From Methylobacter luteus IMV-B-3098 (lineage in GTDB: Bacteria; Pseudomonadota; Gammaproteobacteria; Methylococcales; Methylomonadaceae): 64,000 bases of DNA. How positions within the stretch are numbered: the first letter of the stretch is position 1; each line of letters starts with the position of its first letter. Below the pieces are notes generated by a model, which searched no databases, was not told the origin of the DNA, and was given only the letters and a program-made list of their open reading frames with translations. The translations under genes were made by a program, and so were the position numbers. The stretch is from assembly GCF_000427625.1 (NCBI RefSeq), contig NZ_KE386569.1, positions 2,718,789 through 2,782,788 on the forward strand. Reading direction: 5' to 3'. Shown here in pieces: positions 44,059-52,174 of this stretch.

Positions 44059-44529
44059 TTATCCGCATTGGGCACTGAAAAGCGTCTCGGCGCGTCTGCT
44101 GATCTCTTCATGCGACAGGTCTTCTATGTGGGAAGCCAAATACCAGATATGTCCGAAAGGATCTTCCAGCGTGCCGGTGCGGTCGCCGTAAAACTGATCC
44201 AGCAATGGGCTGATGACTTTCGCGCCGGCGCCGACGGCCTTGGCAAACTGGGCATCGACATCCGCTACATAGAGATACAGGCCGATGGATGAGCCACCCT
44301 GCGATTGGGGATTGCGTAACGGGCTTTGATCACAGGCGTCGGACAACATGAGGGATGAGTCGCCGATCCTGATTTCGGCGTGTCCGATTTCGCCACCCGG
44401 CGTCACCAGCCGGAACACTTCGGCCGCGTCGAACGCGCGCTTGTAAAATTCAATGGCTTCAGTCGCGCCTTTAATACATAGGTAGGGAGTGATGTTGTGG
44501 TAACCGTCGGGGATGGGTCTAACTGTCAT
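44059..44529 (-). CDS. VOC family protein (PhnB/glyoxalase-like)
   Basis: ATG at 44529 behind AGGAG gives 156 residues; the frame is open further up, but that part lacks similarity. NITPYLCIKGATEAIEFYKR and GEIGHAEIRIGDSSLMLSD are the first beta-alpha-beta module, and LYVADVDAQFAKAVGAGAKV with DRTGTLEDPFGHIWYLASH the second, as in PhnB-like proteins. The vicinal-oxygen-chelate fold covers glyoxalases, dioxygenases and resistance proteins, so the reaction is unknown. Confidence 0.88.
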   Translation of the reverse strand: MTVRPIPDGYHNITPYLCIKGATEAIEFYKRAFDAAEVFRLVTPGGEIGHAEIRIGDSSLMLSDACDQSPLRNPQSQGGSSIGLYLYVADVDAQFAKAVGAGAKVISPLLDQFYGDRTGTLEDPFGHIWYLASHIEDLSHEEISRRAETLFSAQCG

Positions 44530-44680
44530 GACTATTCTCCTTCCGAAATGAACATACCGGACCGCTTGATATGGCCGGAAGCGGACGGTCGGCAGCGCGA
44601 ACGGCACGCCAACTCGTCAATTGAACGCTTTTGTTAGACCCTGTTTCTGCATTTTGTTGCCGTTAAACTCATAGAAAAGG

Positions 44681-45151
44681 CTACAAGTGATCCAGCGGCA
44701 AAACACTCGTATCGACGGCCTTGCGCAGCACAAAACTGGACTGAACGCCGGTGACGCCGTCGATGCGGGTCAGTTTTCCGAGCAGGAAGTCCTGATAATG
44801 GTCCATGTCTGGCACGATCACTTTCAGCAGATAATCCGCGGTCTGGCCGGTGATCAGGTAACATTCGAGCACTTCCGGCCAGGTGCTGGCGTGGGCTTCG
44901 AAATTCTCGAACCGGTCCGGCGTGTGCCGGTCCATGCTGACTTGAACGATAGCGGTCAGTTTCAGCTGCAGCTTGGCTTGGTTCAGCAAAGTCACATGGC
45001 GGTCGATGAAGCCGCTGTCTTCGAGCTGTTTGACTCTTCTTGAGCAGGGTGAGGGCGATAGTCCTATCTTGTCGGCCAGTTCCAGATTGGAAATGCGTGC
45101 ATTCCTTTGCATTTCATCCAGGATGCGTCGGTCTGTTCGGTCTATTTTCAT
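44681..45151 (-). CDS. Lrp/AsnC family transcriptional regulator
   Basis: A 156-residue regulator. The N-terminal helix-turn-helix is RTDRRILDEMQRNARISNLE through SPSPCSRRVKQLEDSG (residues 4-47). The C-terminal RAM domain (about 68-150) binds amino acids and sets oligomer state. It is divergent from a leucine-pathway gene with 181 bases between them, so it most likely senses leucine or another branched-chain amino acid and controls leuA and itself. It is closer to single-target Lrp-like regulators than proven to be global Lrp. Confidence 0.93.
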   Translation of the reverse strand: MKIDRTDRRILDEMQRNARISNLELADKIGLSPSPCSRRVKQLEDSGFIDRHVTLLNQAKLQLKLTAIVQVSMDRHTPDRFENFEAHASTWPEVLECYLITGQTADYLLKVIVPDMDHYQDFLLGKLTRIDGVTGVQSSFVLRKAVDTSVLPLDHL

Positions 45152-45181
45152 GGCAATTCAACAGGGTTGTTGTCGGCTTCA

Positions 45182-45280
45182 GGCAATCACGGAAATGATT
45201 ATACAAACAGATGATAATCAGTAGGCAATAATTGCTCAAAAAGCCGTTTTTACCCGCGTATTGGCAATCATTCGCTCAAG
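45182..45280. promoter_or_regulatory. Lrp-leuA control region
   Basis: An inverted repeat TGATTAT-11-ATAATCA (45196-45220) lies here. GGCAAT recurs at 45182, 45224 and 45263, the last two as GGCAATAATTGCTCAA and GGCAATCATTCGCTCAA, about four helical turns apart. Spaced AT-rich sites on one DNA face suit an Lrp octamer. Binding is inferred. Confidence 0.45.
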
Positions 45281-45332
45281 CCTTTTTCCTATACTGTGGC
45301 TTCATTCAACGACCATGGAGCGAGGAGACACT

Positions 45333-46985
45333 ATGAATACAGCACAGCGAGCGGTTTTCGATCATCATAAATACAGGCCAAGCCCTGTCATCAGTCTGCC
45401 GCGGCGGCAATGGCCCGACCGGCGGATTGACCAGGCGCCGATCTGGTGCAGCGAGGATCTGCGCGACGGCAATCAGGCGCTGATCAATCCCTTGACCATC
45501 GAGCAAAAAACGGCTTTCTTCAAGCTTCTGGTCAGGATCGGCTTCAAGGAGATCGCCGTCGGCTTTCCTTCCGCGTCCCAGACCGATTATGACTTTATCC
45601 GCTTGCTGATCGATGAGCGGCTGATACCGGACGATGTGACGGTGTCGGTCCTGATGCCGGCGCGCGAAGGGTTGGTCCGGCGCAGTTTCGAGGCCTTGAA
45701 AGGCGCCAGGCGGGCCATCATGCATCTGTACAATTCCACGTCCAGGGTGCAGCGCGAGCAGGTCTTCAAAATGGGCAAGGACGGCATTACCGCGCTGGCT
45801 GTGGACGGCGCGCGAGTGATGAAGGAATGCGCCGCGGCGCAGCCGGAGACCGTGTGGCAGTTTCAGTACTCGCCGGAGAGTTTTACGGCGACGGAACCGG
45901 ACTATGCGCTGGAAATCTGCAACGCCGTCGCCGATGTCTGGCAGCCGACGGCCGAGCGGCCGATTATCTTTAATCTGCCGTCGACGGTTGAGATTTCGAC
46001 GCCGAATGTCTACGCCGACCAGATCGAATGGTTCAGCACGCACATCCGGCATCGCGAGGCGGTCATCGTCAGCGTGCATACGCACAATGACCGGGGCTGT
46101 GCCGTTGCCGCCGCCGAACTGGCGCTCATGGCCGGCGCCCAGCGTGTCGAAGGCACCTTGTTCGGCAACGGCGAGCGTACCGGCAATGCCGATATCATGG
46201 TCATGGCCATGAATTTGTACAGCCAGGGCATCGATCCCGGGCTGGATTTTTCCGATCTGGACGCGATCAGCCGTCAGGTCAGCCGGTTCAACCAGATCGC
46301 CGTGCATCCGCGCCATCCTTATGCGGGCGACCTGGTGTTCACGGCTTTCTCGGGCAGCCATCAGGATGCGATCAAGAAATGCCTGGAAGCCCGCCAGCCG
46401 GGACAGCCGTGGAACATCGCCTATCTGCCCATCGATCCGGCCGATGTCGGCCGCGATTACCAGGCGGTCATCCGCATCAACAGCCAGTCCGGCAAGGGCG
46501 GCGCCGCGTATGTCATCGAGCAGGAACTGGGCCTGCAACTGCCGCGCTGGCTGCAGATTGAATTCAGCCGGATCGTGCAGCGCCGGACCGAAGAGGAGGC
46601 GGGGGAAATAAGCGCGCAGCAGCTTGTGGCATTATTCGAGCAGACCTATTTCACCGCTGAGGCGACTTATCGACTGGCCGGATTTCATCTCGATCACGAC
46701 CGGCAGGAGACGCTGTCGGCGCGCCTGGTTTCGGCGTCGGGCGAGATTACGGTAACAGGGTCCGGCAATGGCGCGCTGGATGCGTTTGTCAATGCGCTGG
46801 AAAGGCAGTTCGGCCAAACTATCGAAATCACCGACTATCATGAGCACGCCCTGTCGGCCGGCAGCAATGCCAAAGCTGCGTGTTATATCCGGCTGAAATA
46901 CAATGGTGAGACACATACCGGCATAGCCTGCCATGACGATATCGTCAGTGCCTCGCTGAATGCCGTTTTAAGGCATATTCGTTAA
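45333..46985 (+). CDS. leuA: 2-isopropylmalate synthase, type 2
   Basis: ATG at 45333 with GAGGAG five bases upstream gives 550 residues, the length of LeuA2 enzymes; the frame upstream to 45261 is non-coding. SEDLRDGNQALINPLT (40-55) is the catalytic and metal-binding block. VHTHNDRGCAVAAAELALMA holds the His metal ligands, and EGTLFGNGERTGN is the second synthase signature. A C-terminal regulatory domain (about 420-550) gives leucine feedback control. It condenses acetyl-CoA with 2-oxoisovalerate, the first step to leucine. It is divergent from an Lrp-like gene that probably controls it. Confidence 0.95.
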   Translation: MNTAQRAVFDHHKYRPSPVISLPRRQWPDRRIDQAPIWCSEDLRDGNQALINPLTIEQKTAFFKLLVRIGFKEIAVGFPSASQTDYDFIRLLIDERLIPDDVTVSVLMPAREGLVRRSFEALKGARRAIMHLYNSTSRVQREQVFKMGKDGITALAVDGARVMKECAAAQPETVWQFQYSPESFTATEPDYALEICNAVADVWQPTAERPIIFNLPSTVEISTPNVYADQIEWFSTHIRHREAVIVSVHTHNDRGCAVAAAELALMAGAQRVEGTLFGNGERTGNADIMVMAMNLYSQGIDPGLDFSDLDAISRQVSRFNQIAVHPRHPYAGDLVFTAFSGSHQDAIKKCLEARQPGQPWNIAYLPIDPADVGRDYQAVIRINSQSGKGGAAYVIEQELGLQLPRWLQIEFSRIVQRRTEEEAGEISAQQLVALFEQTYFTAEATYRLAGFHLDHDRQETLSARLVSASGEITVTGSGNGALDAFVNALERQFGQTIEITDYHEHALSAGSNAKAACYIRLKYNGETHTGIACHDDIVSASLNAVLRHIR

Positions 46986-46997
46986 GCAGGCGCGGGG

Positions 46998-47897
46998 CTA
47001 AACTTTCATCTGTTGCCGATAGGCTTTGGGCGAGCAGCCGAAGCGCTGTTTGAACGCCCGGCTGAAGTGCGATAAGTCGTTAAATCCCCAGCGGAATGCG
47101 ATGTCGGAAAGCCGATGGCCGGCATGAATCGGGTCAAGCAGGTCTTTCCGGCAGTTTTCAAGCCGGCGCTGCCAGATATAGCGCATCAGGGAAGTGTTTT
47201 CGTCCTTAAACAGATCGTTGACATAGCGCGACGACAAACCGGCACCGTAGGAGACCATCGCGGAATCCATAGCCGGATTGGCAAGATGCCGGTCGATGAA
47301 ATCCTTGATCCGGTTCAGCGCGAAGGAACGGCTTCTGGACAAGTTGAAGTTAGCAGGGCGTACGGAGGCCAGCGCCAGAGTCAACAGGTCGAGAGAATGG
47401 TCTGCAAGCGCGGAAAATTCCTGCGCACTTAATTGATCGGTCTGGCTCGCAGAAGTGCGTAAGAGATTGGCTGCCACGGCGCCTATGCCTTGATTGCCGG
47501 GGATGCGCAACGCCGTGCAGTGTTCGATGCCGGCTATTCTGTCTCTCAGCAGCGGTCTCGGGATCGAAACGATCAGTTTCGAGAAGTTCCGCGGGCAGTG
47601 TATGCGATGGGGCAGCGTGGCGTCGTAGAGCGTCATATCCCCAGGCTGTAGAAAAACGGCTTTGCCGTTCTGCTCAAGCTGGTAACCGCCTGATAGCAGG
47701 ACGACCGCAAAGTAGGCATCGTGACTGATCAAATGGGGCTCGCGAGGCAGCCGCTCCAGGCAAACGGCGCTGGAGCGGATGGCGGACAGGCGCAGAGCCT
47801 GCCACGGGTAAATTGTCATTTCGTTGAACAGGCTGCCGTCGGCCGGTGGCGTGACTTCAACATTGGCATATTCCGTCCTATGACTTCGCGCAGCCAT
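46998..47897 (-). CDS. AraC family transcriptional regulator, main part of a frameshifted gene
   Basis: The uninterrupted frame holds 299 residues. From about 200 on is the AraC/XylS DNA-binding domain: two helix-turn-helix units ending with FSRAFKQRFGCSPKAYRQ. Residues 10-180 match the AraC_binding_2 sensor domain. The first eight residues (MAARSHRT) do not fit, while the other frame just upstream encodes ERHEWLREVIGR, which does. Restoring one G near 47873-47875 would join them as GREYANVEV. The protein may thus be truncated or the gene inactive unless this is a sequencing error. Confidence 0.8.
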   Translation of the reverse strand: MAARSHRTEYANVEVTPPADGSLFNEMTIYPWQALRLSAIRSSAVCLERLPREPHLISHDAYFAVVLLSGGYQLEQNGKAVFLQPGDMTLYDATLPHRIHCPRNFSKLIVSIPRPLLRDRIAGIEHCTALRIPGNQGIGAVAANLLRTSASQTDQLSAQEFSALADHSLDLLTLALASVRPANFNLSRSRSFALNRIKDFIDRHLANPAMDSAMVSYGAGLSSRYVNDLFKDENTSLMRYIWQRRLENCRKDLLDPIHAGHRLSDIAFRWGFNDLSHFSRAFKQRFGCSPKAYRQQMKV

Positions 47898-47992
47898 TCA
47901 TGCCGCTCGCGTGGCGGACGGTCGTCCGTCGATAACCTGATGCCCTGCGTCGTGCCTGAGTCTGTTGAGGATGTCGAGCCGTGAATATCCAT
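47873..47992 (-). pseudogene. out-of-frame N-terminus of the AraC regulator
   Basis: ATG at 47992 follows AGGAG by eight bases, a much better start than the one at 47897. The frame reads MDIHGSTSSTDSG, then RPPRERHEWLREVIGR, the expected beginning of an AraC_binding_2 sensor domain. It must shift by one base near 47873-47875 (CGGAAT, probably once CGGGAAT) to continue in the main frame. Confidence 0.65.
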
Positions 47993-48180
47993 GATCAAAA
48001 CTCCTATTTTCAGAGATTGGCTGTTGCCAATGTTAGAGACAACAGTGGCGCATGTAAATGGCGTATTGCCTTTTCAGTCAAGCAGTTGTTCCGTCCTGAG
48101 CACGCGCGTGACAAGCCGATGTCTTTATACTTAAAAAGGCAGTATCAATTTAAATTGAAAAGAACATGAGGCGATTGGTT

Positions 48181-48747
48181 ATGAATCAGGATTCAAGACA
48201 TGCGGGAAATGTGCTTTTAATCAGAGGCGCCGTTTTATGGCTGCTGGCGGCTTTGGTTCTGGCGTGGTGCATGGTGGGCATGAGCATCGACATTGCACCG
48301 ATCAAGCTGGTTTTCCAGGGCAAGTTCACGCGCCTGTTGCAGGCGCATCTCGATTTCCTGTTAATGAGTGCGCTGCTGTTCGGGTTTTACGCGGCCAAGG
48401 TGCCGTTGCCGTGGCATGTGCGCTGGGCCATGGTTGTTGGCGCATTCACCAATTCGAGCCTGTTTCTATTGCAGGCCATATTTCCGGTACTGGATACGCC
48501 GACACCGGCCGAAGGTTTGTTGCCGGCGATCTTTCGCCTGTTTCAGATGGCAAGCATTACCATCACGAGTTACGGGTTTGGCAAGGGCGCTGTGATTATT
48601 CTATTGTCGACCTTCAATAAGGATATCTTCAGCTTGAAGACGACTGGTCTGGAAAGCTCGGATAGCGTTTTTGGGTTTCGGGAAATGCCAGGCGAAGGCA
48701 TGGAAGAAAGGCTGCCGATAAGATCGGAAAACAACAATTCTTTTTAA
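48181..48747 (+). CDS. membrane protein of unknown function, four spans
   Basis: ATG at 48181 is preferred to 48166 because GAGG lies 8 bases before it. The 188-residue product has four hydrophobic spans (about 13-37, 58-76, 88-108, 128-148) with LQAHLDFLLMSALLFGFYAA and FTNSSLFLLQAIFPVL between charged loops, and a soluble acidic tail. The pattern recalls small hydroxylaminobenzene-mutase-like membrane proteins but no catalytic motif can be claimed. It converges on the regulator gene with one base between stops. Confidence 0.65.
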   Translation: MNQDSRHAGNVLLIRGAVLWLLAALVLAWCMVGMSIDIAPIKLVFQGKFTRLLQAHLDFLLMSALLFGFYAAKVPLPWHVRWAMVVGAFTNSSLFLLQAIFPVLDTPTPAEGLLPAIFRLFQMASITITSYGFGKGAVIILLSTFNKDIFSLKTTGLESSDSVFGFREMPGEGMEERLPIRSENNNSF

Positions 48748-48748
48748 A

Positions 48749-49819
48749 TTATTCAGCCTCCGGGAACTCAACCTGATCAAGCTGAGCCAGGTGTTGCAGG
48801 GACAGTTCCCGGCACACGCCGCGATGAAGCAGTTCCTCGCGTAGTTTTTCAATGCGCTGGACGCCCGCGCTGTTTTCGCAAGGACGATAACTGACGATAA
48901 TCAGCAATCTCGCTTCAGAGCGCCGAAACGCCAGCAAGGCAATTAAATCCAAAGTCGCTTCATCAATCCAGTGCGCGTTATCGACTATCAGGATAAAGAA
49001 CGAACCGGTGCTTAAATTCTCAAAAAATTCGGCGGCTTCTCTGAGCATACGTCGCGTACTGTTTTGGGAGACTTTCGGAATCAGGTCGGCGAGTTCATCG
49101 GCGCTCAACAGATTCGACATTTGAAAGAGCCAGGTTGGGGCAATCTGATCCAGACGCTCGATCAAGGTTCTTCCGGACGGTTCGCGGCAACGGCGTTCGA
49201 GCGCCTCCAACAAGGGCAGAAACGGTTCTGTGCTTCCGTGCATTTGCACGCATCGGGAACGGAGCACTGCCAGATCGGGGTATTTGATTCCGGACAGGAA
49301 CATGTCGAGCAAGGTCGTTTTGCCCGTACCGCGTTCACCACTCAGAAAAACCACGCACCGCTCCCCATCGGCCGCCTGAAGAAAGGCTTTTTGAAGCAGG
49401 GCCAATTCCGAAGGCCGCTCGAACCAGGCAGATGATGGCTCAATTTTAGGCTGGTAATACAAAGGAATGCGATCATCGCCAGACCGCTTGACGGTGACAT
49501 CAGCCAGAAAACGATAGCCTCGTCTGCTGACTGTGGCAACAAAGCGGGGGGTTTTGCGATCGTCGTGCAAAATATTGCGCAAGGAATTGACAGCCAGCCT
49601 CAATGCCGAATCGTCGACAAGCCGGCCATCCCACACCGCCTCAAACAACTCTTCCCGCGATATCAGCTGACCCGCATGCTGCAGGAAATAAAGCAATAAG
49701 CGGTAAATCTTGGGCGGTAGATTGACATGGGTTTCACCTTCCCACAATAAATGGGTCGTCACTTCCAGGCGAAATGTTTCAAACTCGTAAATAGAATTTT
49801 GATCCATTGACACAAGCAT
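48749..49819 (-). CDS. winged-helix DNA-binding protein with AAA-type ATPase domain
   Basis: A 356-residue regulator. Residues 11-108 form an OmpR/CadC-type winged helix (LPPKIYRLLLYFLQHAGQLI, SALRLAVNSLRNIL, VSRRGYRFLADV). An ATPase domain follows, with Walker A GERGTGKTT (161-169) and Walker B FFILIVDNAHW (274-284). Relatives usually continue with several hundred residues of TPR repeats; this one stops soon after the ATPase core, so it is short for the family. It is divergent from the riboswitch-controlled PEP-CTERM gene at 50366 and probably regulates it. A decayed copy of its first 100 codons lies at 52175-52500. Confidence 0.88.
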   Translation of the reverse strand: MLVSMDQNSIYEFETFRLEVTTHLLWEGETHVNLPPKIYRLLLYFLQHAGQLISREELFEAVWDGRLVDDSALRLAVNSLRNILHDDRKTPRFVATVSRRGYRFLADVTVKRSGDDRIPLYYQPKIEPSSAWFERPSELALLQKAFLQAADGERCVVFLSGERGTGKTTLLDMFLSGIKYPDLAVLRSRCVQMHGSTEPFLPLLEALERRCREPSGRTLIERLDQIAPTWLFQMSNLLSADELADLIPKVSQNSTRRMLREAAEFFENLSTGSFFILIVDNAHWIDEATLDLIALLAFRRSEARLLIIVSYRPCENSAGVQRIEKLREELLHRGVCRELSLQHLAQLDQVEFPEAE

Positions 49820-49845
49820 AAAAAGCCTGAATTAGAATAATGCCA

Positions 49846-49903
49846 AACTCTAACACAAAAATAACAAATTACTAACAACTTACAGAAGCGGCTTAAGTAT
49901 ACT
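49846..49903. promoter_or_regulatory. divergent promoter with direct repeats, module 1
   Basis: Repeats of the form CTAACA / ATAACA / CTAACA at about 10-base steps, and then TATACT at 49898-49903 as a -10 for the PEP-CTERM transcript. The same pattern recurs before the other two PEP-CTERM genes: CTAACG, ATAACA, CTAACA then TATACT near 51228-51284, and CTAATA, CTAATA then TATATG near 52518-52563. Spaced direct repeats suit an OmpR-type winged helix, so this may be the binding site of the divergent regulator. Confidence 0.5.
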
Positions 49904-50083
49904 GGCTCTCAGCCAAAGATTTAACTAAAAATTAAGGTGTATTCAATGGAAGTGCTGAAGCTTAAATGGAATTTTTGAGAATTAAAACTGGGAGCACAAT
50001 CGGATATAAAGTTGAATGGCTTTTCGATCGAGTTTGATCCCATTGATTTCAAAGGGCGGCTTAACCAAATCGACGTCATAAAA

Positions 50084-50157
50084 CACGCCACACCTGCTGC
50101 GAAGCAGGGCCGGAAAGTCCAAGGTCTTCTAGAAGTTTAGAAGATGGCTGGATTGCA
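50084..50157 (+). ncRNA. GEMM-I (cyclic-di-GMP-I type) riboswitch aptamer, first of two
   Basis: CGCCACACC leads to a CTGCT-GCGA-AGCAG hairpin with a GNRA tetraloop, then GGCCGGAAAGTCC, and a second arm GTCTTCT / AGAAGAT closed by GGCTGGATTGC. This is the GEMM-I order: conserved CAAACC-like strand, GNRA hairpin, GGACGCAAAGCC-like joint, receptor arm and GGTTGC end. It is more diverged than the second aptamer. A T-rich run with TTGCAAT pairing follows and may be its expression platform. Confidence 0.65.
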
Positions 50158-50260
50158 ATTTTTTTTAAAATTATTGCTGAAGGGGGGCTAGAACGGAAAA
50201 ATCACTGAGAGCTAAGGGTCGATAGCACTTATCAGCTTTTAAAACTCAAATGATGAGACA

Positions 50261-50330
50261 TGCCAAACTCGTTGCGAAGCGAGGACGGAAAGCCACAGAT
50301 CTTTCAAGGGCGGAAGATGGCTGGGTTGCA
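50261..50330 (+). ncRNA. GEMM-I (cyclic-di-GMP-I type) riboswitch aptamer, second of two
   Basis: TGCCAAACTCGTT-GCGA-AGCGAG forms the GNRA-capped hairpin, then GGACGGAAAGCCAC, one base from the family consensus GGACGCAAAGCCAC. The arm ATCTTTC / GGAAGAT and the closing GGCTGGGTTGCA follow. Right after it CAAATTATT-TT-AATAATTTG can form a hairpin just before the GTGGA ribosome-binding site, so it likely controls translation of the PEP-CTERM gene at 50366. The ligand (c-di-GMP or c-GAMP) cannot be told by eye. Confidence 0.75.
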
Positions 50331-50365
50331 AATTATTTTAATAATTTGTATTTGTGGAAAATCTC

Positions 50366-50938
50366 ATGAAAACACTAAATAAAAAAACTTGTGCGGCTTT
50401 AATGCTCGTTGCCGTATCGGCTGGTCCTTTAGCTAACGTTCAGGCAGCTACCTGTGGTAACTTTGAAATGAACGCGGCTTCGGGATCGGGAACTGTACTG
50501 TCTTGCACTACTGAAGATAAAAATATCGAAATCCAGGGGGGAAACAATGTAGTGACAAATCCTGGTCAAGATACATTATTTACCAATGTGACAGATCTTA
50601 CCGGCAGTATTACCGGTATAACCCCAAATGCTCCCCAAGATGCAAATGGATTCGGAACTTTTAGTATCGATGCCAGTATTTGGGATAGCTGGGATTCAAT
50701 ATATATCGGCCTGAAGCAAGGCAATGCGTATGGACTTTTTCTCCTGACAGAGGCCGTATTTTCAGGTACTTGGAAGACAGCTCCTGGAGGCGGAACAGGG
50801 CTTTCGCACTATATTGCTTTTGGCGGCGATCCTGGTCCTGCGCCTGATCCAGTACCCGTCCCGGCGGCTGTCTGGCTGTTCGGATCAGGCCTGTTAGGTT
50901 TGATCGGCGCAGCGCGTAGAAAATCAGCCGCTGCGTAA
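50366..50938 (+). CDS. PEP-CTERM sorting domain protein, module 1
   Basis: ATG at 50366 (eight bases after GTGGA) gives 190 residues. The signal peptide is MKTLNKKTCAALMLVAVSAG with cleavage near VQAA. The mature part has two Cys early (ATCGNF, LSCTTE) and Gly/Asn/Trp-rich sequence. The end PVPVPAAVWLFGSGLLGL, followed by RRKSAAA, is the PEP-CTERM signal. It is the first of three related genes with shared leaders. Control by two tandem riboswitch aptamers suggests production tied to cyclic-dinucleotide level, that is to surface or biofilm life. Confidence 0.92.
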   Translation: MKTLNKKTCAALMLVAVSAGPLANVQAATCGNFEMNAASGSGTVLSCTTEDKNIEIQGGNNVVTNPGQDTLFTNVTDLTGSITGITPNAPQDANGFGTFSIDASIWDSWDSIYIGLKQGNAYGLFLLTEAVFSGTWKTAPGGGTGLSHYIAFGGDPGPAPDPVPVPAAVWLFGSGLLGLIGAARRKSAAA

Positions 50939-50959
50939 GCTTAACATCCGGTTGCAATC

Positions 50960-50985
50960 AAAGGGGGCTTTGGCCCCCTTTTTTG
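50960..50985 (+). terminator. rho-independent terminator, module 1
   Basis: AAAGGGGGC-TTTG-GCCCCC followed by TTTTTT, 21 bases after the PEP-CTERM stop. The same kind of stem ends modules 2 and 3. Confidence 0.92.
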
Positions 50986-51180
50986 TGCCTGCCAAGATGA
51001 GGTAGTCCGATGGATACTGTATTGGATAAGGCTGCTATATACCGCATAGAACAATTTTTTCCGTGATAATTAACTGCCCCCCGTTGCAGTGGGTATTAAA
51101 GCGGTCAATCCCGAGTGGCAAACTGATTAATATTTCATTTTTTCTGCAATAAATGGGGGCTGTTTCAAGGCGAAAAATTG

Positions 51181-51473
51181 AATATCAGCTACAGATCCTA
51201 ACAAATATAACAATTTAAGCTCAGACTCTAACGCAAAAATAACAAAACACTAACAACAAGAATAAGCGGCCAAGGTATACTTCAAATGTCCGAAAATTTA
51301 ACTAAAAATTCATATTAATTTAATGAAAATTCAGTTTTATTTAATGGAATCACTGAAACTTTAATGGAATTATTAAGAATAAAAAAGGAATCCAGTGATG
51401 GGGGCAAAATAAATAGGTTTTTCGGTTAAGTAGTTTGTTCCAAATTTTTTTAAATTAATTGTGGAGAAATGAA
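51181..51473 (+). other. leader of module 2, aptamers lost
   Basis: Homologous to the module 1 leader: CTAACGCAAAAATAACAAA, AAGCGGCC, TATACT, TTTAACTAAAAATT, ATGGAATTATTAAGAAT and TTTTTCGGTTAAG parallel 49846-50035. At GTTTGTTCC (about 51436) it jumps to AAATTTTTTTAAATTAATTG, which matches the bases after the second aptamer of module 1. About 290 bases holding both aptamers are therefore missing. Confidence 0.6.
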
Positions 51474-52049
51474 ATGAGAAAACATGGTTTATTTGGCCTG
51501 ATGCTAGTTTTTGTTATGTTAGGAATGAATGTGGCAAACGCTGCTACATTTGGACCTGTAACGCCTTCCCAGGACTCCCGAGATGGATCTGTTAATGATT
51601 CAAACGATACTGCGGCCGATCTGAATGCGGGCAATTTCTTTGGCCTTAATGATTGGCAGGAAATAACTAAAATAGATACGAATGACACCGATAATTCATA
51701 TACCAATGGTCCGTTGAGTATCGATAATGGTATTAGACAAAACGGTGACTTGGTAAGTGGAACCTGGTCGCTTGATCCTTCCGTATGGCAAAGTTATAAA
51801 GCGATTACTCTGGTTCTTAACGATGGCAGAGCATCTAACGGTGTCTTTTGGACGGCTTGGTTGCTGGATCCAGGCGCAACATCCGGTACTTGGGAAATGA
51901 ACATAATCGGCACCAATGATTTCAGGAATTTGAGTCATATGACAGTTTATGGAAGCCCTGTGCCTGTGCCAGCGGCAGTCTGGCTGTTCGGATCAGGTTT
52001 GTTAGGCCTGATTGGCGCAGGACGTAGAAAATCACCAAATCAAGCTTAA
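51474..52049 (+). CDS. PEP-CTERM sorting domain protein, module 2
   Basis: ATG at 51474 behind GTGGAGAA gives 191 residues; the earlier TTG only adds five. The signal peptide is MRKHGLFGLMLVFVMLGM with cleavage near ANAA. The mature part is rich in Asn, Asp and Trp (SLDPSVWQSYKAITLVLNDG, SGTWEMNIIG), with a core similar in pattern to module 1. The end VPVPAAVWLFGSGLLGL plus RRKSPNQA is the sorting signal. It has its own leader, which keeps the promoter repeats but lacks the riboswitches, so it should no longer answer to the cyclic dinucleotide. Confidence 0.9.
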   Translation: MRKHGLFGLMLVFVMLGMNVANAATFGPVTPSQDSRDGSVNDSNDTAADLNAGNFFGLNDWQEITKIDTNDTDNSYTNGPLSIDNGIRQNGDLVSGTWSLDPSVWQSYKAITLVLNDGRASNGVFWTAWLLDPGATSGTWEMNIIGTNDFRNLSHMTVYGSPVPVPAAVWLFGSGLLGLIGAGRRKSPNQA

Positions 52050-52066
52050 CTTTCTGTCTTAATGCT

Positions 52067-52092
52067 AAAAGGGGCTTTTCGGCCCCTTTTTT
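52067..52092 (+). terminator. rho-independent terminator, module 2
   Basis: AAAAGGGGC-TTTTC-GGCCCC then TTTTTT, 18 bases after the stop. Confidence 0.9.
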
Positions 52093-52174
52093 ATGTCGGC
52101 TAAGTCAATACGCCGGCGAATGCCTATGCAACTGTTAAGACAGTATGGCATGAATTCTTAGCGTTTTTTCAAGC

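Noticed and set aside
45306-46538. 410-codon open frame on the minus strand
   Set aside because: Antisense to leuA, with no domain and no ribosome-binding site.
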